Below are positions 36,101 to 42,050 of a stretch of DNA of 64,000 nt, in pieces; the first letter of the stretch is position 1; each line of letters starts with the position of its first letter. The position numbers were made by a program, and so were the translations under genes. Origin of the DNA: Monodelphis domestica (lineage: Eukaryota > Chordata > Mammalia > Didelphimorphia > Didelphidae); assembly GCF_027887165.1 (NCBI RefSeq), contig NC_077227.1:82105430-82169429 (forward strand), given 5' to 3'. The notes under the pieces are model-generated. The model saw only the letters and a program-made list of their open reading frames with translations. It had not been told where the DNA came from and did not search any database.

Positions 36101-39100
36101 AGGCCCAAAAGGTCTTACTCCAACCTTTAATTCTAACCTTGTGAGTGTCAACCCGTCTCATATGTGTTTCTTGAAGACAACATATGGTAGGGTTTTGTGT
36201 TCTAATCCAATCTGCTATTTGTCTGCGTTTTATGGGTGAGTTCATCCCATTCACGTTCAAAGTTATGATTGTTATTTGTGGATTCGCTGGCATTTTGATG
36301 TCTTCCCCTAGTTCTGACCTTTCTTCTTTAGCTTTCTCCTTTTGAACCAGTGATTTACTTTAGGTCAGTCCTCCTAGTCCCCTCCCTTGAGATGCTTCCC
36401 TTTCTAGCCCCTCCCTTTTTATGCTCCCTTCCCCTCCCCCCTCTCCTTCCCTCCCTTTTTGTACTCCCTCCCCCATCCCCCTCCTTAATTTTCCTTTCTT
36501 TCTTGCCCTAATGGATAAGATAGAATTCAGGATCCCACTGGATCTAGATGTTCTTCCCTCTCAGATTTGATTTCACTGAGAGTAAGGTTTAAGTAATTCC
36601 ACTTCACGCTCTCTTCCTCTCCTTCTCATATGAGAGTTCTTCCCCTCCCCTTCCCATGTGTATCTTTATATGGGAAAGTTTATTCTATTGATTCCCCCCC
36701 TATTTCTTGAAGTTAATCTTAGTATTATCACGGTTCCCCCCTCCCTTTTCCTTTTTTTGCCCCAACTTTCCCCAAATCTTCTTAATTCCCCAATCTTTCC
36801 CTATGCATGTTTCTTCTAACTACTCTTATGATGATACAATTTATAAGAGTTACACAAAACATTTTCCCCACATATTAATATATATAATTAGATGTAAATG
36901 TAGTCCTTATAGAAGAGAGTTTGACTTAAAGAGAAAGATAAGATTTATCTTCTTTTCCCTTTCTTTCATATTTACCTTTTCATGTTTCTCTTGCTTTCTG
37001 TGCTTGGATATCGAACTTTCCACAGAGCTCTGGTCTTTTCTTAGCAAATGCTTGGAAATCTTCTATTTTGTTGAATGCCCATACTTTCCCCTGGAAGTAT
37101 ATAGTCAGTTTTGCTGGGTAGTTGATTCTTGGTTGGAGACCCAGCTCTCTTGCCTTTCTAAATATCGTGTTCCATGCTTTGCGGTCTCTTAGTGTATTAG
37201 CCGCTAAGTCGTGTGTGATCCTTATGGGAGCCCCCTTATATCTGAAGCTCTTCTTCTTGGCTTCTTGTAGGATTTTCTCCTTTACTTGGAAGCTCTTGAG
37301 TTTGGCAATTACATTCCTAGGCGTTGTCTTTTGGGGATTTAGTATAGAAGGTGTTCTATGAATCCTTTCTATTTCTATTTTGCCCCCTTGCTCCAGAACG
37401 TGGGGGCAATTTTCTTTTATAATCTCCTCTAGAATAATATCCAATTTGTTGTTTACCTCTGGTTTTTCTGGGAGACCGATGATACGGAGATTTTCTCGTC
37501 TTCCTTTGTTCTCCAGGTCCGTGACCTTCTCAGTGAGATATTTTCTGTTTTCTTCCAATTCATTAATTATTTGGGTTTGCTTTATTGATTCTTGCTGTTT
37601 TATCATCTCACTTTCTTCGAGGTGCTTAATTCTGGTCATTAGGGACTGGATTTGCTTTTCAGCCTTGTCTGCCCTTCTATTGGATGCTTCGAGTTCTTTT
37701 TCCAATTGAGCAGTCTTATCTGTCAGACAGCTGATCTCTTTCTCCCATTTTTCTTTCCAGAAGGTTTCCATCTTTTGGATAAGTTCCAGTTTGAGATCTT
37801 CCAGAGCTTGTTGATAGTTTCCATTTTGGGAGGCGTGTTCTGAATTTTTTTGGATTTCCTCCTCATTCTCCTCTTTTCCTTGGGTACTTCCACCATAAAA
37901 GTTTTCAATAGTCACTTTTTTCCCTTTCTTCCTGGAGGCTTGATTTTGGGCCATGTGAGCCATCCCTTTGGTGGTTTTATTTCCCTTTCCTTTTTGGTCT
38001 GGGGTCTGGGTTATAAGAGCGGTTTTTCTGTGAATTTAGGTTGCTTCAGACTAGTTCTTCCCAGCCTCCGAGCCCAGGTATTCAGCTCCGCCCAGATAAT
38101 CAGTGCGCGTTGTTCAGCGCAGCCCGCCCCAAGTCCAGGTCCGCTGGATTCTCCAGTGAAAGCGCCCTGAGACGTTTTTTCCTGGCAGTCCCCAGATCCC
38201 AAGGACCCTGGAGTGCCCTCCCAGACAGAGACGCTCCCCACTCACTCGCTGTCCTGGTGAGCGCTCAGGTAGCTCACTCTGGTTTAGTGGGGGAGGTGGG
38301 GTGGGGGAAGGGCGGCTCAGTTCACTTTTCTGTGCAAGCTTTTCCTTCTTATTTTAGTGTGGAAATGTTCAAGCCCCACGTACCTTTGCCTCTGTGGGGT
38401 ACTGGGGAGTCCTTCTGTTCCTCCAAAGGTGATTTTATGCTCCTTTGATGTAGTCTATTTCGTTCGGTGCTGGGGAGAGGAAGCGTGCCGTGTCTAGATT
38501 GCAGCCATGATTACCCGGAAGTCGAGAAATCATTTACTAACATTGCTTTATGCAGACATAATTTTAATGCTATCTAACATTTTGCAATACTGTTTAATAT
38601 AAAAACCATCAAAAGAGGATCATTTAAAATTAGTTGTAAACTTAAATTTTTCTTGGAAATTTTTTTATATATTTGGAAAGCATTTTAACATAATAGGTTA
38701 CTATAGTTTTTTCTAGAGCTAGAAGTTTTCACTAAACTTTAAAAATCAAGTCCCTCAAATCTTAATCCTGCTATAAACATGAAGCCTACAGAAATAATAA
38801 TTTACAGCATATATATAATATAATATAAAAAAGCTCAAATGGTAAAATGTAATCATCCTTTGTGCCTGACAGATAAATTGCTGCTCCCAGAAGTTCATTA
38901 GTAAAGCAATTGCTATAGTTATTTTATCTTGGTGAAACTTGAAGGATCATTTCATGAGCCATTAAATCTTTGATCTTTCTGCTGAGAATTTCAGTGGAAG
39001 ATTGTTACACACCTGTTGTTTTACTCAGGTTTTTTTTAAAGGGTACTTAATGTTTGTTGGCTTATGCAATTAAGTTTGCAAGATGCTACAATGATAGAAG

Positions 39101-39880
39101 CCAAGTTGCAGTTAGATTCAAAGTTAATTTAATTGTGACAGTGATTGTGTTGTGGACATAGGGTTATTGGTTGCTCAAAATGTGTTTGTTTTTTAATCAC
39201 TTTCAAATTTTAATTTCCTCAGAAAATTGTGATGAGGAAGAAAGTACTTCAGAAGCAGACCTATGGAAGGGTCCTCAGCAGGAAACAGATGAAAAATCAC
39301 AGTAAGTGTTGCTGTTCATAGGCAGTGCACAAACTTAAAAACCTGCTCTGTAAGTTACCATTTTGTCCTGTCTTTTAGCAAGTAATGCAGAGGTACAACA
39401 TCATAAATGGCTGCTTTTATGGCAGAGATGACATGACTTAGGGATAACAGAATCTGTTCCAACTAATTTTCTAGAGCCACAAAGAGAATAAAACAGAATG
39501 ATCTAGCTCTTGTTGTAAATGCACCACTTGGCTACTGGAGCCTTTTGTATTTTAGTAACAGTCACAAAAAAAAGACAAGGTTGTGTAGAAGAACCAGTAG
39601 GTGGCCATCTATCCACTTCTTAAATTCTTCTAGTATATACTTAAATAGTGTATAAGTAGTATATACTTTTAAAACTCCTGGGATAACTTGTCCCATGGAG
39701 AAAGAAATAATAAGCCATTTTCATTTTATATTCCATAGATTAAAAATCAAATTTTCTTAAACCTTTCTAGGAAAATCTCTAAATAGTAGAAGAAATAGAC
39801 TTGTAGATTTAATTGTAATATTTTTTTCTTTTAACAGGGAAGAAGAGTTTGATGAATATTTTCAAGATTTATTTCTGTGA
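3154..39880 (+). CDS. FRA10AC1: FRA10AC1, C-terminal half (seven exons, partial gene)
   Basis: Seven exons (3154-3199, 23627-23740, 26401-26443, 27258-27382, 31978-32016, 39223-39301, 39838-39880) total 489 nt. They join in phase to 162 codons plus TGA. The encoded order is a FGFRWRVE start, a Cys-rich part with a CX4C (CGNKRC) and a CX2C (CQEC) pair that could bind zinc, a Lys/Ser-rich low-complexity stretch, then an acidic tail ending [10 protein letters not shown] recognise this as the C-terminal half of FRA10AC1, about 315 aa in human. The family is nuclear, associated with the spliceosome (C complex), and named after a folate-sensitive fragile site on human chromosome 10. All introns are GT-AG. 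The first visible intron is 20.4 kb and is swollen by retroelements. Upstream exons lie outside the window. The Lys/Ser-rich part is the least conserved. No stop or frameshift is seen, so the gene looks functional. Confidence 0.93.
3672..3866 (-). repeat. tRNA-derived SINE (SINE1/WALLSI-like), minus
   Basis: A T-run, then cccttaccttctgtctta, ending ctgagccacccagctgcc. This is a reversed L1-mobilised marsupial SINE. A perfect 16-bp target-site duplication (ccccagttcttctttt) flanks it at 3656-3671 and 3867-3882. Confidence 0.85.
3960..4451. repeat. Templated insertion scar with 50-bp inverted repeat
   Basis: 4010-4059 is the exact reverse complement of 4402-4451. The plus-strand inserted block (4002-4060) sits between two near-identical copies of a 42-bp segment (3960-4001 and 4061-4101). 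See the matching finding. Confidence 0.85.
4345..4800 (-). repeat. CR1/L3-like LINE remnant
   Basis: The text contains 'gacagctatcatgtctcctt' and 'acagctaaacatcccatatt', which resemble the antisense 3' part of CR1/L3 LINEs. It is old and the assignment is tentative. Confidence 0.4.
4970..5590 (-). repeat. Old L1 3' end (ORF2 tail)
   Basis: On the minus strand, the frame at 5725-5369 resembles the L1 ORF2 C-terminus ([20 protein letters not shown]). It matches the younger L1 at 20.6 kb by eye but is clearly more diverged. It is 5' truncated. Confidence 0.7.
5600..6540. other. Unassigned intron sequence
   Basis: Diverged, partly pyrimidine-rich sequence with short open frames only (largest about 63 aa). 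It may contain old LINE or LTR debris. Nothing can be named with confidence. Confidence 0.3.
6550..7040 (-). repeat. Possible 3' LTR of the gag-bearing ERV
   Basis: On the minus strand a TATA-like TTATAAGG (6893-6900) lies about 100 bp upstream of an AATAAA (6790-6795), the layout of an LTR promoter and poly(A) signal. The region follows directly after the gag-frame remnant. Similarity to the upstream LTR at 9.2-10.1 kb is weak, so this is a guess from position and signals. Confidence 0.35.
7060..9000 (-). pseudogene. Endogenous retrovirus gag remnant (class I-like)
   Basis: Minus-strand frames run from about 8892 to 7073. In order they give a matrix/capsid-like stretch (8892-8599 and 8435-8178) and a capsid C-terminal-like part (8196-7900, with [13 protein letters not shown] and later ASYLFDN). 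A nucleocapsid with one zinc knuckle of the CX2CX4HX4C type ([14 protein letters not shown], within 7858-7664) comes next. The pieces are in different frames, so gag is broken by at least three frameshifts. A UAA follows the nucleocapsid at about 7664. A 183-residue Lys/Glu-rich frame (7624-7073) continues in the same reading frame and is not a recognisable protease. No reverse transcriptase follows. I infer a decayed, gag-only copy of a gamma/epsilon-like ERV. Confidence 0.75.
9133..9150 (-). promoter_or_regulatory. Candidate primer-binding site of the gag ERV
   Basis: On the minus strand the putative LTR ends ...CTATTACA, followed by AT and then TGGCACCTCAAAGATTG. That spacing (CA, two bases, TGG) is typical of an LTR/PBS boundary. 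I do not recognise the tRNA it would pair with. A decayed second copy of the boundary (CTATTACAACTAGGCACCTT) lies at about 9240-9260. Confidence 0.35.
9153..10110 (-). repeat. LTR of the gag-bearing ERV (5' LTR candidate)
   Basis: On the minus strand an ATTATATAGA TATA box (9651-9660) is followed about 165 bp downstream by AATAAA (9483-9488), then a pyrimidine/purine-biased U5. The inner end meets the PBS-like sequence and then gag. The outer edge is not sharp. Short tandem duplications (actaggggaa...) occur at 9220-9285. Confidence 0.55.
10110..10887. other. AT-rich spacer with many CATG(T/C) words
   Basis: No coding sequence is recognised. The part from about 10440 is dense in acatg/catgt words, like 11600-12250 on the other side of the LTR. 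It may be retroviral noncoding sequence. Confidence 0.3.
10888..11577 (-). repeat. LTR of the pol-bearing ERV (3' LTR)
   Basis: It aligns by eye with the LTR at 17.35-18.2 kb at both ends: ggtcgccaagg with aataaaataccca-type text near 10935, and gagtagggtgga...tttccaagac near 11450. On the minus strand a CCATATAA box (11273-11280) precedes ATTAAA (10997-11002). The two LTRs have diverged strongly, so the insertion is old. Confidence 0.7.
11578..12279 (-). other. Retroviral 3' noncoding region; no env seen
   Basis: This is where env would lie between integrase and the 3' LTR, but no env-like frame is found. The sequence repeats cttcatgtgtg-like words at about 11630, 11660 and 11700. Confidence 0.45.
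12280..15580 (-). pseudogene. Endogenous retrovirus pol remnant (class I-like)
   Basis: Reading down the minus strand come a protease C-terminal half ([16 protein letters not shown], near 15560-15480), RT palm and fingers (15404-14585), RT connection (14463-14119), RNase H (14091-13636), then integrase zinc-binding and core regions (13515-12280). The RT keeps its YVDD box ([12 protein letters not shown]). In RNase H the expected catalytic acids are changed (IYTNSS instead of an Asp; [11 protein letters not shown] instead of a Glu). In integrase the first DDE Asp is His (QIHYINMP), while the second (DSDKGSHF) and the Glu ([11 protein letters not shown]) remain. Several frames and stops separate the pieces, so no full protein is made. 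The domain order and motif style suggest a gamma/epsilon-like ERV. Gag is absent upstream. Confidence 0.88.
15560..15830 (-). repeat. L1 5'-end-like segment fused to the protease remnant
   Basis: On the minus strand it starts near 'gtggagtcaaaatggcagag' and runs on as text resembling the 5' end of marsupial L1/HAL1 elements. It enters the pol remnant within the protease, so the catalytic half of protease and all of gag are missing. Confidence 0.45.
15830..17352. repeat. Old interspersed repeat, unassigned
   Basis: Pyrimidine-rich diverged text with short frames. The part 16690-17200 ('tgcatcacctttattttcag', 'attccattacatttatgtgc') resembles old LINE 3' sequence in antisense. It occupies the place where gag should be. 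Confidence 0.35.
17353..18230 (-). repeat. LTR of the pol-bearing ERV (5' LTR)
   Basis: It shares ggtcgccaagg, aataaaataccca, tttatggtgatttta and a long outer block (agtagggtgggg...aagttcccaagac) with the LTR at 10.9-11.6 kb. On the minus strand a GCTATATATTT box (about 17776-17786) precedes ATTAAA (17455-17460). The outer edge is approximate. Confidence 0.65.
18495..18711 (-). repeat. tRNA-derived SINE (SINE1-like), minus
   Basis: The reversed SINE runs from the tttgtttaaacccataactt tail region to gagccacctagctgcccc. It is more diverged than the copies at 3.7 and 34.0 kb. Confidence 0.8.
18712..19810. repeat. L2-like fragments, mostly plus strand
   Basis: 19190-19400 and 19560-19810 read like sense L2 3' sequence (ggtgccactccctggaatat, ctctgaaggcaggaatcatt). 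A short antisense piece lies at about 19415-19530. 18712-19190 is unassigned. Confidence 0.5.
19811..20559. other. AT-rich intron, nothing recognised
   Basis: Unique AT-rich sequence with no open frame or repeat I can name. Confidence 0.5.
20576..22491 (-). mobile_element. Young L1, 5' truncated, minus strand
   Basis: About 1.9 kb of L1. Reading down the minus strand are the ORF2 region after RT (22352-22000), an uninterrupted 308-codon C-terminal part (21863-20937), the 3' UTR with a G-rich polypurine run (C-run on plus at about 20655-20668), and an A-rich tail (T-run at 20571-20582). The C-terminal cysteine motif CX3CX7HX3C is present ([17 protein letters not shown]). Near-identical 16-bp text (tgattttttactt/tatttt) at 20560-20575 and 22492-22507 is a likely target-site duplication. 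L1 ORF2 supplies endonuclease and reverse transcriptase; this copy lacks both and cannot move by itself. Confidence 0.88.
22610..22762 (-). repeat. MIR-like SINE fragment
   Basis: It contains gacttgccctgcagagagtc and aacttgaacccagatcttct, the reversed MIR/CORE signature. Confidence 0.6.
22770..23373. mobile_element. hAT-like non-autonomous DNA transposon
   Basis: The left end (catgatggtgaacctttggc) and the right end (gttcgtcatcact) are imperfect inverted repeats. The flanks share ctcta on both sides, compatible with an 8-bp hAT duplication. The interior is GC-rich with no transposase; its open frames up to 153 codons are incidental. Confidence 0.65.
23627..23740 (+). CDS. FRA10AC1: FRA10AC1 exon b (CX4C motif)
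   Basis: A 114-nt exon with acceptor tatcttcag and a consensus donor gtaagt. It encodes [14 protein letters not shown] onwards to [15 protein letters not shown]. This is the most conserved block of the family and carries the first cysteine pair. It lies 20.4 kb after the previous exon. Confidence 0.95.
23995..24440 (+). repeat. L2 3' end, sense
   Basis: It has the classic L2 3' layout: cttcaagtctcagtttaaat, cctctaagaggcctttcttg, cataaattccttgagagcaa, then the terminal gaacctatcatgttgcttaa text. Diverged. Confidence 0.75.
25062..25508. mobile_element. Second hAT-like element
   Basis: It starts cagtgatggtgaacctttt, the same terminal repeat as the element at 22.8 kb, and ends in a decayed copy (ctaccgccact). 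The interior is GC-rich and C-rich, unlike the surrounding AT-rich intron, with no transposase frame. Confidence 0.6.
26401..26443 (+). CDS. FRA10AC1: FRA10AC1 exon c (CX2C motif)
   Basis: A 43-nt micro-exon with acceptor atttcttttag and donor gtaaat. It encodes [14 protein letters not shown] and supplies the second cysteine pair. It is entered with one base of a codon carried over and leaves two bases, and both neighbours fit that phase. Confidence 0.94.
26600..26730 (-). repeat. L1 3' fragment (old)
   Basis: It contains 'ctttccagttcatatagaaa' and 'atagcacaatattatttcat', matching the ORF2 end of the other L1 copies. It is about 130 bp, just after the third FRA10AC1 exon. Confidence 0.65.
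26945..27165 (+). repeat. CORE/MIR-type SINE
   Basis: It carries the MIR-like core and tail (cctctctctgcctcagtttt, acagggttgttgtgaatact, then a (tta)-rich end). It ends about 90 bp before FRA10AC1 exon d. Confidence 0.75.
27258..27382 (+). CDS. FRA10AC1: FRA10AC1 exon d (basic low-complexity)
   Basis: A 125-nt exon with acceptor taacataaag and donor gtatga. It encodes the Lys/Ser/Glu-rich stretch beginning RRKEVKPKK and ending KKKKGK. The acceptor has a weak polypyrimidine tract (tttaatttttaacataaag), but the phase is consistent on both sides. Confidence 0.9.
27383..29100. other. Intron, no feature recognised
   Basis: AT-rich sequence with short frames only (69 codons at 27840-28049 is the largest). 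Nothing is assignable. Confidence 0.45.
29105..29580 (-). repeat. Old L1 3' fragment
   Basis: The minus-strand text matches the ORF2 tail of other copies (gttctggttctgtttatttt, agcccaatagtattcaatca, aactgatggacatcccttca). Diverged, with an A-rich 3' side at about 29115. Confidence 0.7.
29831..30090 (+). repeat. Mar1-type SINE
   Basis: It has a tRNA-like head (gtggatagagtgcctgacct), a middle (ctgtgtaaccctgggcaagt), and an RTE-like tail (gccactccagtatctatacc; gaagagtctgaagcaactga). The tail is the mark of the RTE-mobilised marsupial SINE. Confidence 0.8.
30200..31270. other. Intron, no feature recognised
   Basis: AT-rich unique sequence; no gene or clear repeat. Confidence 0.45.
31275..31960 (-). 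repeat. L2 antisense and old L1 debris
   Basis: 31275-31400 reads as antisense L2 tail (ttaggcaactactatgtatt, agagctcacattc). 31430-31570 resembles an old L1 3' piece (gtaatattccattatattca). 31740-31900 is weakly L2-like. FRA10AC1 exon e follows directly. Confidence 0.45.
31978..32016 (+). CDS. FRA10AC1: FRA10AC1 exon e (39-nt micro-exon)
   Basis: A 39-nt exon with acceptor ttttctttccag and donor gtaagt. It encodes [13 protein letters not shown]. Its length is a multiple of three and both ends have the same phase, so it could be skipped without a frameshift. Whether it is alternative cannot be seen here. Confidence 0.88.
32187..32259 (+). repeat. Tandem duplication, 38-bp unit
   Basis: gacaccagag(g)gacatgatc...tcaaa occurs at 32187-32224 and again from 32225. 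The copies differ by one inserted g and small changes at the end. Confidence 0.85.
32444..32530 (-). mobile_element. 87-bp internal L1 fragment
   Basis: It differs at about three positions from 33420-33510 of the young L1. It lacks the 3' end and poly(A) and is flanked by actctct on both sides (32436-32442 and 32533-32539). Confidence 0.7.
32840..33870 (-). repeat. Old L1 ORF2 RT fragment, interrupted
   Basis: The minus frame at 33057-32845 contains [11 protein letters not shown], a decayed form of the L1 RT active-site region in which the FADD box is lost. The fragment appears to resume after 33553. A younger L1 (33044-33552) is inserted in it. Confidence 0.55.
33044..33552 (-). mobile_element. 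Young L1 3' end, 5' truncated
   Basis: A 509-bp insertion nearly identical to the end of the 20.6-kb L1: A-rich tail (T-rich on plus), G-run polypurine tract (17 C at about 33153-33169), 3' UTR and the last ORF2 codons. A 13-bp duplication (agctaacatttct) flanks it at 33031-33043 and 33553-33565. Confidence 0.9.
33989..34174 (-). repeat. tRNA-derived SINE (SINE1-like), minus
   Basis: A T-run, aacccttaccttctgtctc, ending actgagctacccagcttccc. A perfect 16-bp duplication (taaagatccacctttt) flanks it at 33973-33988 and 34175-34190, so it is fairly young. It lacks about 20 bp between 'gtctccaagaca' and 'gaagagtag'. Confidence 0.9.
34335..34392. repeat. Polypyrimidine tract
   Basis: More than 50 bp of almost pure C/T on the plus strand (ttccttccttccctcctctt onwards). 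It could form a triplex, but no function is implied. Confidence 0.7.
34944..35085. repeat. SINE with an inverted middle segment
   Basis: 35033-35085 is the reversed head of the SINE1-like family (ccatctctaggcctggcttt ... gagccacctagct). The adjoining 34950-35031 is the middle of the same SINE in the opposite orientation (ctgtgtgaccctgggcaagt). No tail is present. Confidence 0.75.
35545..36293 (-). pseudogene. L1 ORF2 endonuclease domain, truncated
   Basis: The frame starts [18 protein letters not shown] and covers the apurinic-type endonuclease, which nicks target DNA for L1 insertion. Seen in order are the LNVNG Asn, the CCLQETH Glu, INMYAPNG, the GDLNQPLS Asp/Asn pair, the KIDHTLGHR Asp, and the AFSDHKAI Asp/His pair. 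All expected catalytic residues are present. About 250 residues of L1 remain before the frame runs into the target-site copy and host DNA, ending at 35427. Reverse transcriptase and C-terminal parts are absent. Confidence 0.88.
36980..37963 (-). CDS. L1 ORF1 protein, intact
   Basis: A 327-codon open frame. ORF1p is the RNA-binding trimeric chaperone that coats L1 RNA in the cytoplasm. Residues about 50-150 form a long Lys/Glu/Gln-rich coiled coil. An RRM-like domain follows ([10 protein letters not shown] near residue 160), then the C-terminal domain ([18 protein letters not shown], ending [11 protein letters not shown]). The length and order match L1 ORF1 of mammals. No stop interrupts it. 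Because the ORF2 that follows is cut, the copy can supply ORF1p at best. Whether it is transcribed cannot be seen. Confidence 0.9.
   Translation of the reverse strand: MAHMAQNQASRKKGKKVTIENFYGGSTQGKEENEEEIQKNSEHASQNGNYQQALEDLKLELIQKMETFWKEKWEKEISCLTDKTAQLEKELEASNRRADKAEKQIQSLMTRIKHLEESEMIKQQESIKQTQIINELEENRKYLTEKVTDLENKGRRENLRIIGLPEKPEVNNKLDIILEEIIKENCPHVLEQGGKIEIERIHRTPSILNPQKTTPRNVIAKLKSFQVKEKILQEAKKKSFRYKGAPIRITHDLAANTLRDRKAWNTIFRKARELGLQPRINYPAKLTIYFQGKVWAFNKIEDFQAFAKKRPELCGKFDIQAQKARET
37964..38522 (-). promoter_or_regulatory. L1 5' UTR (internal promoter region)
   Basis: CpG-richer than the surroundings (for example gtgcgcgttgttcagcgcag). It runs from the element's outer edge, starting ACTTCCGGGTAATCATGGC on the minus strand, to the ORF1 ATG. 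In L1 this part drives transcription. Frames on the plus strand here (up to 135 codons) are incidental. Confidence 0.6.
38539..39222. other. Intron, no feature recognised
   Basis: AT-rich unique sequence ahead of FRA10AC1 exon f. A short (ta)-rich run occurs at about 38810-38830. Confidence 0.5.
39223..39301 (+). CDS. FRA10AC1: FRA10AC1 exon f (acidic, LWKGP motif)
   Basis: A 79-nt exon with acceptor taatttcctcag and donor gtaagt. It encodes [18 protein letters not shown] and QQETDEKSQ. The SE-D-LWKGP and ETDEKSQ parts are diagnostic of FRA10AC1. Confidence 0.94.
39838..39880 (+). CDS. FRA10AC1: FRA10AC1 last coding exon
   Basis: The acceptor is ttcttttaacag. The coding part gives [13 protein letters not shown] followed by TGA at 39878-39880. 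This C-terminus is the conserved end of the family. Confidence 0.95.
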
Positions 39881-41400
39881 AATATTAAGGAAATATTAAG
39901 CCTTTATTCCTTAATTTGAACATTTTCTTTGTATCTCTTTTTTAATTGATTGTTTTTATGTTTTCTCTATTAAGTTGAAACTTGAAAAGTTTCTCTTTAG
40001 AAATAACCAAACATCAAGCAAATCTGATAGTAATGAGCTTTATAAGATATATGATTTCTATTACTGAATGTGTTCAGCCAAACCTATAGACCCAATTACT
40101 TCTATAGAGCTTTAAATCACTTGGCTACACAAAGTCAGTTGCATCTTTGGACTTTCTCAAGAAAGATGAAATATGGTTTTATTTTATCCTTATTCACAAA
40201 GAAATACTATCCACCTGTTAGGAAAAAATCTTCCTGCATTACTTTCCCCCGCAGATTTCTTCCTCATGTCCAGCTCATATTTGACCATAGAAGATAATTC
40301 TTGTCTTATAGCTACTTCCCTATAATAATATGAAAACCATTTGAAAGAAATCTTCGAGTTAAGATTGCAAGATGGAGAGAACCACAAGAAGCCTACTGAT
40401 CTCCTTGCCTCTGTTCTTTTCCACATACTCCTAAATGGAATTTGTTAGGGAACAGAGGAGCCAGATTGGTTCTGAACACTGCAAAGCCTCTACTTGAGAT
40501 GAGGGAAGAGAAGTGTGAGGTAGGATTTGGGAAGAGATATTGATTGACAAGGTAGGCCTCCTATTGTTAAATTTAAAGAGAATTATCCCTAAAAAATCAA
40601 TTTGATTCTGTGTTTTATTCCTTACTGTTAGCATGTTCTTTGTTTAAGTTGCTACTTGGAAGTTAGGCACTTTCTGAAATATGTTATAAGTAAAGTCCTT
40701 CTGTAGGGAATATGATTATAGTGAAGTTTATGGACCATTGGCTGGAGAGCTGAAAAACACGAGTTCATGTCTTGCTTTTTGATCCCAGGCAAATCATCCA
40801 AGTTCTCAGTGTCCGTAGACAAAACTATGAGACTTGAAGGAATTTGCAGGAACATGCAAACCAGGCAAAATTGCAGAGAAGCAAAGGAGATGAGCTTTGG
40901 AATGTTGGTGAGGGAGAATTCTAGAAGGCAACGGAATCTAAGGGAACCGATTGGAAACCTAGAGGCTTTTGGGAGCTGGAACTCTGGTGGGAGTCAGCCC
41001 TGGACCTTTTCTCCTGATCTAGGCAGCTTTTTCTATCCCCAAAGTGCTTCCTGAGAAAGACTTGTTGAATTCCTGTTCCTAAATACCTGGAAATCTCTAC
41101 CTGTGTGGACTCTATCAAGAAGCAGTTTACCTGAGGGGCTTGCCCAGAGGGGAGACTGAACAGAGCCAGCAGGAGTTCCCACTCCTTGATCTGCTAATAG
41201 CCAAGAGACTTGATCCATTGATTTAGCCTAGGGTTAGCTATTGTCAGGGAACATTTAGATCAGATGGGATTTTCCACGGTTGCCTTGGCTAAGGCCGAAG
41301 GCTGAACTTTATTACTCTTTGTGGCTTATCAGCCAGGGCTCCTCCATCCTTTTCCCTTACCTACCCTTGTTACCCTTTTAAATAAATCTTGAAACTCGAG
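39881..41400 (+). other. FRA10AC1: FRA10AC1 3' UTR and downstream flank (extent uncertain)
   Basis: Sequence after the TGA is AT-rich and mostly unique. I see no AATAAA close to the stop. The first clear one is at about 41381 (tttaaataaatcttg). If used, it would give a 1.5-kb 3' UTR, but that signal may instead belong to a possible LTR at 41.2-42.0 kb. No other gene is seen here. Confidence 0.35.
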
Positions 41401-42050
41401 AGAAGCAGTCAGATCTAACTATTAGGATATAAGAAGGGACCAGTTGGAGGGGTTTGGGGGAGAGAGGGTCTACATTTGATTGAGCTAGGCCAAGTCTCAA
41501 TCACCTGCCATTCCCTCTCTTCCAAACAAGTCTGTCAGAAGAAATTCACCTCAGGAAGTTAGGTGAAGCCAGATTCCTAGCAAACCATCATTCTTCTCTC
41601 CTTGAGGTGTTGTTTCTCTCTGGCACAGTTGCTGTGTAACCCCTTATCATACAAACTAAGCTGATCCAGCTTAGGGGGCCCAAAAAAGGTACTTGTTCCC
41701 TAAGTTTTATAGAAGTTACCCTGCAAGACCAAGTCAAGAAAAACATTCTTGGTCACCAGTTATATCCTGCAGGGCTTCTTGGTGCACCTTTTAACTGCTC
41801 ACAAAAGAGGAGCAGAGTGAGACATCCATTTTGATCCCTGTCTTGAAGGAAGGCATCCTGTTAGGTCAAGTCACGTTAAACCCTGACCACCTATTACATC
41901 CATCTTTCAGGGACTTCCCAATTTACTTTTTACAGACTCTCTCATCTTATAGAGCAGATATCAATCTGCATCAGTAGAAGGTTTCCCTGGGCAAGTGAAA
42001 GCACAGGTCCAGACCATCACCTTAATAGAAGGCGTTATAAGAAACTGTGG
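41240..42050 (+). repeat. Possible solitary LTR
   Basis: GC-mixed block with AATAAA at about 41381 and no coding frame. It differs in composition from the flanks. There is no second LTR or clear TG/CA ends, so this is a weak call. Confidence 0.25.

Larger units (their letters stand above)
35545..38522 (-). mobile_element. L1 with intact ORF1, 3' truncated, 16-bp TSD
   Basis: Going down the minus strand are a GC-rich 5' UTR (38522-37964), ORF1 (37963-36980), a long inter-ORF region (36979-36294), and the ORF2 start with the endonuclease (36293-35545). The reverse transcriptase, 3' UTR and poly(A) are missing. Both ends are flanked by cgagaaatcatttact (35529-35544 and 38523-38538), a perfect 16-bp duplication. 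The element is therefore a complete insertion event that was short at its 3' side, not a random deletion. Confidence 0.88.

Noticed and set aside
38041..38448. Plus-strand 135-codon open frame
   Set aside because: It is antisense to the L1 5' UTR, whose high GC content leaves chance frames open.
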